Below are positions 53,534 through 64,000 of a DNA stretch of 64,000 nt, one piece after another. The position numbers and the translations under genes are program-made. The DNA comes from Dermanyssus gallinae. Lineage: Eukaryota > Arthropoda > Arachnida > Mesostigmata > Dermanyssidae. The notes below the pieces were generated by a model. The model had not been told where the DNA came from. It saw nothing but the letters and a program-made list of their open reading frames with translations, and made no database searches. The DNA lies in the NCBI GenBank assembly GCA_003439945.1, contig QVRM01006129.1, positions 41,001 to 105,000 on the forward strand, read 5' to 3'. Position 1 is the stretch's first letter; each line of letters starts with the position of its first letter.

Positions 53534-54915
53534 AAAGTACGGTTTCCGTAAGGGGAAGTCCACGCTTGGCGCCTTTATACGGGCTTTGAAACGGGCGACC
53601 GAACAGTTAACGCGATAGACGCGATGAGGCGCAAGGACATCTCTCCATACATTCGCCGGATAATTTTGTCCTACCTATCGGAGAGAAGACTGTCGGCCGG
53701 CGGCCAGGAGTATGAGATCTCTGCGGAGGTTCCTTAGGGGTGGGTCTTGGGGCCGATTCTGTTGAACCTAGCCCATGACGGGGTCCTCGAGCTGCCAGAT
53801 CTACCGGCGGGTGTTGAAATGGTGGCCTATGTTTTGGCGCTGGCTATCACAGCACTGGAAACTGGGGTCCTGAAGTATGCCGCTAATGAAGCCTTGACGC
53901 AGGTGGCAGAGCGGATGGAAGACCATTCTCTAAGACTAGCCCCGCACAAGACCGACGCACTGTACCTTACAGGCAAGAGGATAACCAGGAACACCCGCCT
54001 GCGTCTAAACGGTCATCCTGTCAAGCTTGCTCGGAGTGGTGCTTGACAAAGGTCTCAATGGATCGACGTATATCCAGCATGTGGCTTGTAAACCCCACAA
54101 GGTCGCGGCTGGCCTGGCGCGGTTAATGCCCAAAGTCGGCGGCTGCACAAAAGTCAGGCGGCGCCTGCTGGCCAGTGTAGCAGAGTCGATAGCGCTATAC
54201 GCGGCCCCAGTGTGGGCATGACGCAGACATGGCGCTGAGGACACAAAGAAACAGGAGAGCGCTCCGATCGTCACAGCGGCCGGTAGCCATTCGTGTCAGC
54301 CGGGCTTACCGCACGGTGTCGATCGCGGCCCTTCTGGTTCTGTCTGAGATGCTGCCATGGGAACTGCTGGCAAGTGAACGGGCCGAAAGATGGAAGGATG
54401 GCGATCTAGACTTAACAACGGCTAGGTCAAGGACAATCGCCCAGTGGCATAAGGAATGGGTCGCAGTGCAGCCGGGAGACTCTCGGAGGCCGCCCGCGGG
54501 GAGCTGGACCAAGGACCTCATCCCTGACCTGAAGGCGTGGTTCAACTTCAACCACGGTGAGCTGTCTTATGGTACGATACATGTGCTGACCGGGCAGGGC
54601 CAGTTCCAAACGTACATGATAAGAATTAACAAGGCGAGTGTCGACATCTGCGCGCTATGCAGATTGGGTGAGACAGACGATGTCGAGCACACAGTTCTGC
54701 GGTGTCCGGCCCTCCAAGAAGCCAGAGACGCGGGTGCGACCACCGTGAGAGGAAAGCCGATTAAGGTTGTAGCACACATGCTGACTTCGGCGAAGGCGTG
54801 GAGGGAGTCCTGTGCCTTCTTCGAGACTATCAGGTCTTTAAAAGTGGCCAAGGAAACTGCCAGGAGAGCTCGTTTCAATAAAGCCCCCAATCCAGTCGAG
54901 AGGGTGTGCCCGTAG
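53534..54915 (+). pseudogene. Element D RT and C-terminal zinc finger
   Basis: Blocks: YGFRKGKST, RRKDISPYIRRIILSYLSER, EVP then a TAG, GWVLGPILLNLAHDGVLEL and VEMVAYVLALAIT. The catalytic YADD stretch has become YVLA, so the enzyme is dead. Then LAPHKTDALYLTGKRI, a frameshift near 54040 and GVVLDKGLNGSTYIQHVACK. From 54229 a 228-codon open frame carries the region before the zinc finger and CALCRLGETDDVEHTVLRCP, the CCHC finger typical of the R1 C-terminus. A further weak ORF follows to 55122. Confidence 0.88.
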
Positions 54916-55318
54916 GTGACAGAAAAAGAAGGAGAAATACGCAGCAAAGGCGAACCAGCCTTGGAATTAGTCAAGGACAGCCAGGGACGCTCCAGGCGAT
55001 GGCTCTCGACGCACCCCCAGGTGGCGGAGCTGTGGAAGGCGTTAACGGTCTGGCTGACGCGTCTGATCTGCACCAAGGCAGACATGAGACGCCGGATTAT
55101 GCCAGATTGGAGTAGAATGTAGAAGTTGGTGCAATACCACTCCATGGATTCGAAGCAATGCCTACGCAGTTACCGATCCCTGCAAATGGGGGGAAGCGGG
55201 TTTACTGGGTTTGCGAGTCCCTGACTAGTCACCATGGGTGGGCCGGCGCATGTCCGTCTGGATTCCTGTAATCCCCCAAAGTAATGCTGAGGGGTTTTAG
55301 CAGTACAAAAAAAAAGTT
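53534..55318 (+). mobile_element. R1-clade LINE D, 5'-truncated, with TSD
   Basis: Plus strand, bounded by an 11-bp TSD. It begins at RT block 3 (YGFRKGKSTLGAF), carries the rest of RT, the C-terminal zinc finger and a 3'UTR, and ends TTTTAGCAGTAC and A9. It differs in sequence from the R1-like LINE at 8.5-13.2 kb. Confidence 0.88.
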
Positions 55319-55329
55319 GAAAGTGCGCG
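55319..55329. repeat. TSD of element D (right)
   Basis: Identical partner of 53523-53533. Confidence 0.8.
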
Positions 55330-56140
55330 GGTTCACTGACGTTGATTCTTATTTATTATGATTCGCGATACGAAAGGAGAGCAATACGGCAGCGTCGCCT
55401 CTCTTCATAATATTGTCTAGCCAACTCTCACTCTACTCTATGTCCCGGCGGTTGTTCCGCCGACGGAACTTACACACACTATGCACAGTCTGCTGCGCTA
55501 GCAATAATCACTCAACGTCCGTCGGACGCCCCGGTCGCCGCCGGGCTGAGGAATTGCAAAGCACACGTTACGCCGAACACTCGAGATGGCAAGGGGGATA
55601 GATGAAATGGCGTTGATAAGTTCAGCGATTGCTAAATCAAGCAGCGTGGCCATCGGGTATTCAATTTCGACTGAATGGTGGACATCTCAAATTGTACAGG
55701 GTTAGTGAATCAAATAAGAGAAAATGTACCACAGGAGAGAAGCGTGGTCGACCAAATGAGCATAACTGAATGCTAAGTACACACAAATAACGACATCGAC
55801 GACGCATAGGCTTTTGCGAGTGCATTATAATGCCTTCTGTAAAACGACAAATGATAATATAATATGATATTTTGAGACCTTGTAGCTGACTAGCCACTGA
55901 CTAGCTTTCAGGAACTAGATTGGCCACGAATTTCTCACCTAATGTATTCCTTACTGCGGCATCCAGGTGAAAATGATTCCCTACTGCGTAATGTAGGTAA
56001 AAGTGAGCGTTTTAACATTCATGTGAACTACGGTTCTGATAGATCATAGGAGAAGCATCGTTGAAACTTTACAAAAATATGAAAGTTGCTGCCGGAACGT
56101 TTCATGTTTCATGTATTTTTACGTAACAGTGAGTACGTTG
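55330..56140. other. Intergenic, nothing recognised
   Basis: Contains a short GC-rich stem (CGGCGGTTGTTCCGCCG at about 55447). No gene is supported. Confidence 0.5.
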
Positions 56141-56142
56141 TA

Positions 56143-56176
<34 letters not shown>
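56143..56176. repeat. (TA)n at 3' end of an E-family fragment
   Basis: Alternating TA directly next to the minus-strand E fragment that follows. Confidence 0.95.
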
Positions 56177-56178
<2 letters not shown>

Positions 56179-56730
56179 TCCAACAAAAATATATTAGTTG
56201 CTTTACCTAGGATTCAAATACTAAAGGTTCCACCTTGAACTAAAGACGAATGCTTTTTTTGGCTTCAGCTTTATTTGCAGACAACACTTACTTTTCCTAT
56301 AGAGCAGGAGTGTCACTCCGTCCGGCCGCTTCTCATCCATTTTAGGTAAGGTAATACGGATTAGGTGAGGCGGTTCCCGTTGAGCGGGGAAACCGGTCTG
56401 TCGAAGGCCACATGCAATGAGTTGAATAAGACGCATGGGTAGGGAAAAGCTCGCCGGGTTTCTGCCACAGGTAAGAAAATGGGTTCCTCCCGGAAACACT
56501 GGGGCTACAGACTACAGTTATGTTCCTGGCAGAGCTCTTTGCCCAGTCGAAGAGTAGCATATATTTGAAAATAGTTTGTTTGTAGTAATGTACCAACCTT
56601 CGAAGTTGGCAAAGGCTCCGGCTAGCGGTCGCTGAATTTATGCTTAGCCGCCGCAAAACTGATTGCGAAACCGCCGGAAACATGTTCCTCGACTGTAGCT
56701 GCTGTCTCGTAGAATCCTCACGCACCGACT
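56177..56730 (-). pseudogene. Family E (R2-like) C-terminal fragment
   Basis: The minus reading contains LRQTGFPAQREPPHLIRITL and MDEKRPDGVTLLLYRK (about 56400-56300). These align with LRKAGIPCVLKPPGLSRDDR and KRPDGLTLTPFYKG of the copy at 59879-60735. KRPDG is the proposed nuclease motif. Frame changes surround it. Its 3' side lies next to (TA)n (56143-56176). Confidence 0.65.
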
Positions 56731-57323
56731 CCTAATGCTTCTATGAATGAATTGAAATACACATTTTCCCCAGGACTTTCTGATTGACTTATATATTTTT
56801 CTCGTTAAAGAAGCACAGCACGAAAGCTTGAACTGAATGATTAATAGGTTCTGCTCCGCCCTTTACCGCATATCCCAGTTGTTTTTTTTGCAGAATAATG
56901 CCAGGTAACGATGCTGATGATTGAAAGCAACATACGATTTCTTGGTTTTGCACTCAGTAATGGCAGGGCTACATCTTTCAATGGTTCAATTGGCGATGTG
57001 TCTGCTACCACTACATGGCCCTATGATGAGTGTTGCCTGCAACGAGCATGATGGATTGCTAGGCCTGTAGTCTGAACAGACGGTGACACCGAGAGCACTT
57101 AGGTGTACGAGGAAGAATTTATCGGAAGAGCCACACTCTTCGAACAAATGATAGATAGATTATAGATAGTAGCACCTAATAGACATCCTTGAGCGAAGTC
57201 TACCCATCATTGTTAGAGACTCTTAATGCGTTCGATCAGAGTAAGCAGCGCCAGTAGGACCTGCAGGATCCGTGCAGCGTTTCCAAAGGCCGCGCTGGGA
57301 ATTGACAGCATCCAATGCATTTT
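56731..57323. other. Intergenic, nothing recognised
   Basis: No ORF, repeat or RNA signal that I can support. Confidence 0.5.
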
Positions 57324-57782
57324 CTAAAAAAAATGGGGTGTGGAGTGCGTTCCTGGTACCCAGGGAACATTGTAACACCTCTCTATGTGGGTTCGGCAGA
57401 AGGGTGATCCCGTTGGAAGACTTCCATTTTGCGAGCTTTTACATGAAGCTCCAAGATGGTCACGCTTACCGCACTTCCTACACGCTCTTCGTAGTTTGCA
57501 GCGACCGAAAAAATGCCCGACTGTTAAGCATTTAAAGCAAAGAGTTAGTCTGTTGATCTTAACCATCACTACGCGTGAGCAATAACTCGAAAAAAAAACC
57601 GACACAGGGGGATGCTTATCAAAGGTCAGAATTACCTTGTCAAGCGGCCACCGGTTGGCCGTCCCTCCAACGAGGAGGCGACTGAAACTTACAACGCGAA
57701 AGTAAATCAATTCTGCATTGATCTCTTGATTAGAAAACGCCGGGTTCACGCGAGTTATGCGTGCTCTGAAACAAGCCAGCAC
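57324..57782 (-). pseudogene. CCHC gag-like ORF1 fragment
   Basis: A 152-codon frame with CFKCLTVGHFFGRC and CRKCGKRDHLGASC, two zinc knuckles, preceded by PLDKVILTFDKHPPVSVFF, a region resembling the fold before the knuckles in LINE ORF1 proteins (compare VVSATEHVILTFTGNHIPSE in A2). It is likely an ORF1 fragment of family A or a relative. A similar context (KVPVVYMALQVSTLGKVSST) occurs at 59606-59409 on the same strand and may be its upstream part. No RT nearby. Confidence 0.6.
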
Positions 57783-59789
57783 TGGGCAAGTGATCGACAG
57801 AAGTTCACCCCCTAGCTTTCTGATTGCTAGTATGTATTTTGCCGCGTCTAGGATCGGACTCGACAGAAGAATGCTATGCTGTTACCGGAAATATTGCACT
57901 GCGGGGAATAGCGTGCACTTCCTTAAAAAACTTCAAAAAGGAACTTTCTTTGAACCCTGCCTTGAGGATCTTGTCTCCGTAACATAACCTTTAAAAAAAC
58001 CACTGCCCGGGTCTGAAAGTTCGTCTTGAACTCTTAAAGAGCCTGTTTTTCGCCGACAACGAACTTCGTTACTCGCCAGCTAAGTGTGGTGGTAAACCAA
58101 ACATTGTCTCTCATGAATACATCGCCACCATTTCCACCATCACTCCATCTAGGGCGGTAGAATCTTTCTGTCGCTGTGCACCTCTATTTGCTGAGCTTGT
58201 CCCAACTTCGCTGCTTTTGCCTTGGTACACACCTAGCTAAAAGGAAATGCAGATCAACTTGCGACCACAGTGCAACTAACGATTGGCTTTTCCTGCAACC
58301 CCAATAAGACATGCCCGTTCACAGCGAAAGCTTCGTTATCAAGTAATCTATGTTTTACCATTGCTAAATCTTCGTTATCGATGTGCCATCGCTATGCGTA
58401 TATTCAAAATAGACGTGTCAACTATGGCTATAAAAAACGCTTGTTAGCCTTTAACACACTGCAATAGTAGTAAGTCACACACACACACACTGCAATAGTA
58501 ATAAGTTATACCTTTTACAGTAAAGATCATACGTACACTGTTTTATTTTAAGCAATGCAATATGAAAATAGCCTAGATATTACAATAGCAATTAACCTCG
58601 ATCTCAGAAAACAACGACATGTTGTCTGCTACCTACTAATAGTACTGCCTGACTTCGCAAACGGTCCCATTTCGTGTGTACTCGTTCTCATCAGCGGCAG
58701 CGTTTGCTTTGTCTATCATGCACGGATGCGCTGTGCAGATTGTTTTAATTGGTGAGTAAACTTTACGTTGTACCTGGTCGTACTGAAACGCATATTTTGA
58801 TTATGAATTTTAATTTTCAAAGACTGGATTATTACATAGTGTGGTTTGAATGAAACTCGACTGTCTTAGCTTCATTTTCTCTAAATAACAGTACGAACTA
58901 AAATTGCAAAATCGTACATATTTTTGAAGGCAGGCCATTTGGCCTTAAAATTAAGATTTTTTTTTGCTGTACGTGGCAAATAGGTAGCTTTCTACATGAA
59001 TAAGTATTACGTTTAGAAACATTGCATCTTCGAGCTAGGATTGGCCACTAGCACAGTTTTTTACATACATTAACGTGCTTTCAAGCACTCTGTTGATCTT
59101 CATAGAGGTGATATCTGCTATCACAGAACTGCGTCAGTTTTAGTATTATGTTGTTTTTGTTTTCAATTTTGTTATTTTACATCGTAACGTCTAGTGAGTT
59201 GTTCAAATTTTTCGGAGACGTTTTGCAACATTTTTCCACAAAGTGAGTCTGTTGGAAGAGTAGTGAGCTGGCTCAGCTTAACTGACTCAGCTACTAGGCA
59301 ATGTACCCTACAGTTGCTCCCAAAATAAAAGTTCGTTTAGCACTATTCATGACCTCATGACGTGGTTTTCGATACGTTATTGTATGCGCGCACTGCAAAT
59401 ACATGAGCTTATTTTGAACGCACTCGCAAATACTTTCTCGTAGGTGCGTTCACTAGACATTTCACTCGAACAAGTCTGGTCGACGAAACTTTACCCAGAG
59501 TGCTTACTTGCAAGGCCATATAAACTACGGGGACCTTGGTAAACTTTTGTATTCTTTGCCCGTCGACCGTATATATAGGTTCTAGAGAAAAAAGTAGAAT
59601 CTGCAAAGCCTTTTAACTGAATTCCGCATGCCGATGATAACTCCTCTAGCAGAGAAAAAACTGGAATTATGACCCTATGCCTGTTGTGCGAGTGCATATA
59701 GGCGTGGGGCGTGCACTTGAACTATTCGGAGAACAAGATCCCGACGAATTCAGTTCTTCGGTAAGCTTTGTCTCCTTTGTCCGCCGACC

Positions 59790-59793
<4 letters not shown>
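57783..59793. other. Intergenic with small repeats
   Basis: CACTGCAATAGTARTAAGT occurs twice around a (CA)n run (58459-58507). A minus-strand ORF at 59409-59606 may be an ORF1 remnant. Nothing else can be assigned. Confidence 0.5.

Positions 59794-59878
<85 letters not shown>
59794..59878. repeat. (TA)n at 5' junction of element E
   Basis: About 85 bp of TA with one small interruption. The element starts at 59879. Confidence 0.97.
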
Positions 59879-59880
<2 letters not shown>

Positions 59881-60647
59881 AAGAATGCGGTGACGACCAG
59901 GATAGAGGGCGCCTCCTTGCCGTCGCTCGCCCAGGAGCGAGCGACTGGCTACACGCACTCCCCGCTGACTCATTGGGTACCCGCCTTGACGACCAATCCA
60001 CCCGGATCTGCGTTGGCCTGAGACTGGGAGCCGATTTGGTAGAGCCACACAGATGCACTTGTGGCAAGCCTGTCGGACGCCTGGTCAGACACGGCCTGTC
60101 CTGCGCTCACTCGGCGGGCCGGCGACCACGTCACACCGCTCTGAATGACATTCTTGCAAGGTCGTTGCGAAAAGCCGGAATCCCTTGCGTCCTGAAACCG
60201 CCTGGTCTTTCTAGAGACGATCGCAAACGGCCCGACGGCCTGACTTTGACACCTTTCTACAAGGGTCGTTCCCTGGTGTGGGATGCGACGGTGACCGACT
60301 CTGACCCCCTCCCTTGTCGGTCCCGGCGCTTCTCGCCCAGGAACTGCCGCTTCCCGCGCCGAGACATCAAAGATAAGAAAGTATGCGAACTTAGGCCGGG
60401 CGTACCACTTCTTTCACCCTTCGCATTCGAAACGCTGGGTGGCCCTGGGCCCCTCACAACGACGCTAATTTCCCAGGTTGGCGACGCTTTACAGCAGGCT
60501 ACGATGGACAAGAGAACGGGCACTTTCTTCTGCCAACGGCTTTCCTTAGAGATTCAGAGAGGCAACGCGATTTCGGTGCTCGGATCTATGAAAGACTGGA
60601 TGGACCCGCGTTTTCGCTTTCGGGTTTTCGGGGGGGGGGTCGGGTAG
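59879..60647 (+). pseudogene. Family E C-terminal zinc-binding and nuclease-like region
   Basis: Reads ASDWLHALPADSLGTRLDD, GLRLGADLV, CTCGKPVGRLVRHGLSC (Cys-His cluster), RHTALNDILARSLRKAGIP, KRPDGLTLTPFYKGRSLVWD and ATVTDSD, then SPFAFETLGG and [21 protein letters not shown] Cys/His cluster followed by RPD, about a dozen residues and WDAT is the arrangement of the C-terminal restriction-like endonuclease of R2-group LINEs (CCHC, then PD..D). The RT is missing by truncation, but 40137-40577 shows the matching RT type. No stop or frameshift in 250 codons. Function is inferred from motif order only. Confidence 0.7.
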
Positions 60648-60735
60648 GACTCCCACTCGGACACGAGTGATAGATGAGGAGTGAGCCATCGGCACCGTGG
60701 ATTTAAACATTCACATGTATATATGAAAGAATAAA
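59879..60735 (+). mobile_element. Family E (R2-like) LINE, 5'-truncated, inserted in (TA)n
   Basis: Coding sequence runs open from the (TA)n border to a stop at 60645-60647, then about 90 bp of 3'UTR ending GAATAAATG, then (TA)n of about 170 bp. Both junctions are in TA repeat, as for the other E copies at 18.4 and 56.2 kb. Confidence 0.8.
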
Positions 60736-60902
<167 letters not shown>

Positions 60903-61182
60903 TCAATTTCAATTCAATTCAATTCAGACGTGGTTTATTTACGGAACTGCATACATTCACATGCTTAAGTTCTCGTTATGAAAAGTGGTACAAGGGTTTG
61001 GGAATAAAAGAAGAAAAAGAAGAAGATAAAGCAGCAGATAATACCTATACCATATTATTGGCGATACTGACATACAAGGCAAAGGAGCACACTGAGTTAT
61101 AACTTCATAAACATTATAACTCGAAATGACAGGTGAAAACTAAGAAATTAGATCATCGCTCTCAGTAGATTCCCTTTCTCCG

Positions 61183-63325
61183 TCATGTATTCCTATTTAA
61201 AAGCCATATTTTGACGTCTCGGGTAAAGCAGGTCAGGGACTTCGAGTGACGGATTTCATGCGGGATACTCTCCCATACGACGGGCAGTCTATATACAAGA
61301 GATTGGGTACTAGATCTTTTCTGTACCCGAGGTATCACAAAAGTGGTGGCCCGTCGCGAGGTTTTCCGCCGCTGAGGGACTAGAGGGAAGGCAACCTCAA
61401 CAGGTACTAAACTACGACTGATCTTGAAGCCGAAAGTACCTACTTGAAGACGATACAGCGAATCGATGGATAGGATCTTATAATCACAATATATATATCT
61501 AACAGATTGGCTACGTCTCATCCCAAATATAGCCCTCAGTGCATCGTTTTGCATGACCTGAGCCCGATGCAGAACGTGATTATAACCACTTCCCCACAAG
61601 AGAATGCCGTAAGTGAGTACCGGCACAAACAGCGTTTTGTAGATCAATATCAGTCCATCCAACGGAACTCCCACCCGACGCAAACGTCGCAAGGCCGATA
61701 TAACTGCATAACATTTGGGTGTTATATGATCAATATGAGCGCGCCAACTTAAACCATCGTGTAATATGAGGCCTAAACATTTAGTAGTTGACGAGAACTT
61801 CAAACCGAATTCTGAAGAAAGCCGATCAAGATCCGCCCGCAACTTTAGTTGAGGAGAGCGAAACAGAGTGAGACTAGTCTTGCTAGCATTAACAACAAGG
61901 CCGAAATAATTAAAGATTTTGATTACCTCCTTCACTTGAGATAGTGAGCGCGGTATATCGAGGGCTGGAGAGTCAACCCTAAATAAAAGTGAAGTATCAT
62001 CGGCAAAAGCTAGCGGTTTACCAATGCTCTCTTTTTTAATATTAAGCAGAATGAAATTAATTAGAATCAAAAAAAGAAACGGTCCTAGCACCGATCCTTG
62101 TGGAGTTCCAATATTAACAGATCTCCACGAGGAAACCACTCGCCCTATACGAACGGACTGCAATCTAGAGGATAGAAATGAATTAAACCACTCTACTGTA
62201 CCTGCAGAACACCCAAGGTTTTGCAAGATTTGAAGAATGAAAGAATGGCGAACGCAATTGAATGCCGCAGTGACATCGAGAAAAACGCCTAGACAGGCTT
62301 TTGTCGATTCAACGGAGTCGGTGACAAACTGCCAGAGATGCGCGAGTGCCAGGCCCGTGGACCGACCGTGACGAAATCCAAATTGATTAGGCGAAAGAAA
62401 GCTGCAGGATTCGAGAAAGTGTTCCAGCTGCAAGAGAGCAAGCTTCTCGAATAGCTTTGAAATGCAGTCAACCAAGCTGATAGGTCGGTAGCTTTTAAGC
62501 TCCGCAACGTCGCCTTTCTTTTTGTAAATAGGTGTAACAAAAGAAGCCTTAAGGGCGGTTGGAAACACTCCAGATGCGAGTGAAAGGTTCGCTATGTGCG
62601 TAAGAGGGCCAGCAATGTATGGAGTACCAAGTTTTAGAAGTTGAGCAGGAAGTCCCGTTGCACCGCAGCTTTAGCTCCGTTTCTGCTTAAGTAATATCGA
62701 GGTCACCTCCATTACTGTTACAGCGCGAAAACTGAAGGTAACGTCATTACAGGACCAAAGGTTCCTTAATCGCGGTCTAATATCGTCCTCAAGACGCAAT
62801 GAAGAGACCGTCTCCAAACCCACCGACACGAAGTAGCGGTTAAATTCGTCGGCTATTAAAACAGGATCTGTGGAAGTTTCTCCTGAAGAGGTGACAAGAG
62901 CAGTAGGCAACTCGGCCGAGCCTTTATGTTTACCACAGGACCTGTTAATGAACTGCCAGAGACGGCGGGAATCACCACGTAAGGTATCAAACCGCTCCTT
63001 ATAGAACGCTGAACGAGCAATACGAACAGCGGTTTTGTACCTTTTCTGGCTCACCAGATAAGCATGTTTACTTTCTGGGGAATTAATCTTTTTGTGCCTA
63101 ATGTACATTTTGTTGGCATGCTTTCTTAGGCGACGCAAGTCCTGGCGAGAACACAAACGTGTCACCTTTTGACGCCTTCGTACGCTCTATGAGACGTAAA
63201 CTGAATGATGTGTTATAAATACCCCGAAGGGTTTGTTGAAAATTCTCGAACGCTAAATTAACATCATTTGAGTCATAGACATTGCTCCAGGAAATATCAC
63301 TTAGGCGATTTAAGAAGGTACCCAC
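61183..63325 (-). pseudogene. Element C linker and reverse transcriptase
   Basis: Linker: FLNRLSDISWSNVYDSNDVN, a frame change near 63150, RLRKHANKMYIRHKKINSPE and LWQFINRSCGKHKG, then LLKQKRS and TAA at about 62671-62673, with the frame continuing SCGATGLPAQLLKLGTPYIA. The RT frame is then open to 61183: FPTALKASFVTPIYKKKGDV, SYRPISLVDCISKLFEKL, LSPNQFGFRHGRSTGLA, GVFLDVTAAFNCVRHSFIL, IGTPQGSVLGPFLFLI and PLAFADDTSLLFR (FADD). The C-terminal region ends DVKIWLLNRN. Apart from the stop and one shift it is well preserved. Confidence 0.92.
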
Positions 63326-63930
63326 ACCAGCAGCGTCATGAACCCGGGTGAAGATGGAAGTAGCGGCCTGAAGCGTCGTTGAAGTTTCTCCGCATTTGAG
63401 CAGGGAGACGGCAACAGGGCCGATTTTTTGAAAACGGCCTTAGGCCACTCCTTATTCACTAAGCATGCAAGGTCGTCTATTGTTTGCGCTTTGTCTAGAG
63501 CATCCTCAACTTGTTGGGCTAGCTCAGCATCTCTGAGCTCTTGGACTCGCTCATGTTCTACTTGCTTGTTGCATCTGGAGCAGAGGACAGTACCTTCTAC
63601 ACCAGAAATGCTTATCGTTTCTGTGTCTACTTCAGCACTTTCCTTCGAAATATCCAGCTTCTTGCTATTTGCTTCTTTCTCGCTTAGCCGAAGTGTTAAC
63701 TCTTGTATCTGTGTACTGAGCACAATATTCTGCTCAAATATTTTCTCATTATTCTTACGCAGCTCATTTTCGCAGATATTCCTTTTAACGTCCTGCTCGC
63801 TGAGCCACCAGATTACTAGATCTAATTTTGTAATGGCATTCTTAATATCAGTATGCGCAGTGCCGTGTTTCTCTTTTAATTTTTTCAGCGATTCGACGCT
63901 CTCGTTAACCTTCTCAAGTGCCTCTGCACA
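63310..63930 (-). pseudogene. Element C ORF1 remnant
   Basis: MLSTQIQELTLRLSEKEANS (63723) belongs to a coiled coil that extends upstream to about 63900 (heptads of L/V/I in the minus reading). CSRCNKQVEHERVQELRD and an acidic helix follow. It ends at VFKKSALLPSPCSNAEK and a proline-rich stretch, where the deletion joins it to the linker. The CxxC may be half of a zinc-binding site. Confidence 0.65.
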
Positions 63931-63964
63931 CCACGTGTTATATATATATATAATACGTGGTGAA

Positions 63965-63997
<33 letters not shown>

Positions 63998-64000
63998 GAT
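63931..64000. repeat. (TA)n at right window edge with palindrome
   Basis: CCACGTGTTATATA (63931) and TATAATACGTGG (63949) form an imperfect palindrome around TA, followed by further (TA)n to the edge. Confidence 0.9.

Larger units (their letters stand above)
60903..63935 (-). mobile_element. Family C (CR1/jockey-like) LINE, endonuclease deleted
   Basis: Minus order: ORF1 with coiled coil (from about 63900), a deletion junction near 63330, linker (63325-62671), RT (to 61183), 3'UTR and a TTGAATTGAATTGAAATTGAAT tail ending in (TA)n at 60902. The endonuclease domain is absent altogether. The 5' end runs to the (TA)n at about 63938. Confidence 0.82.

Overview
This is a eukaryotic nuclear window, most likely from an arthropod. 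The reasons are an intron-containing CD36-family gene, R1-, CR1- and R2-like non-LTR retrotransposons, tRNA-like SINE heads, long (TA)n tracts and a mitochondrial cox1 fragment that reads with TGA as tryptophan. A chelicerate such as a tick fits this repeat mix, but that is my inference. Only one host gene can be reconstructed. Nearly everything else is transposable-element (TE) debris. I use local family names: A (an APE-endonuclease LINE with a C-terminal zinc finger, several copies), B (CR1/L2-like, two copies), C (CR1/jockey-like), R1-like, D (another R1-like), E (R2-like, with a C-terminal restriction-like endonuclease) and F (a degenerate RT).

Layout. 1-1.9 kb: (TA)n tracts with an R1-type 3'UTR fragment and a 1.16-kb foldback element. 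1.9-3.3 kb: RT scraps. 3.3-16.9 kb: a matryoshka of elements. A foldback element (X) is split by a plus-strand CR1-like LINE (B1). B1 is split by a minus-strand A LINE (A1). A1 is split twice, by a 5'-truncated plus-strand A copy and by a 4.6-kb R1-like LINE. Target-site duplications (TSDs) can be read for the inner insertions. 16.9-19.6 kb: a (TA)n-linked satellite array with a second copy of the R1 3'UTR fragment, which is also the empty site of the first foldback, plus an E-family 3' end. 20.0-24.5 kb: a degenerate RT element split by a second CR1-like LINE (B2).

25.2-49.2 kb, minus strand: a CD36/SCARB-type scavenger receptor gene in eleven proposed exons. Splice phases agree at every junction except exon 2/3. 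Exon 3 has an in-frame TAA, and a full-length A LINE (A2, 31754-36846) sits exactly at its acceptor, so the gene may be inactivated. Its large intron also holds another A copy, an E-family RT fragment, R1 scraps, a cox1 NUMT and a C-family copy. 25.6-25.95 kb holds a sequence that begins with 28S rRNA and is framed by (TA)n.

49.2-64 kb: a diverged duplication upstream of the CD36 gene, an A fragment, a D element with TSD, E-family pieces abutting (TA)n, a CCHC gag-like fragment, and a C-family LINE that lost its endonuclease. No autonomous, fully intact element is present.
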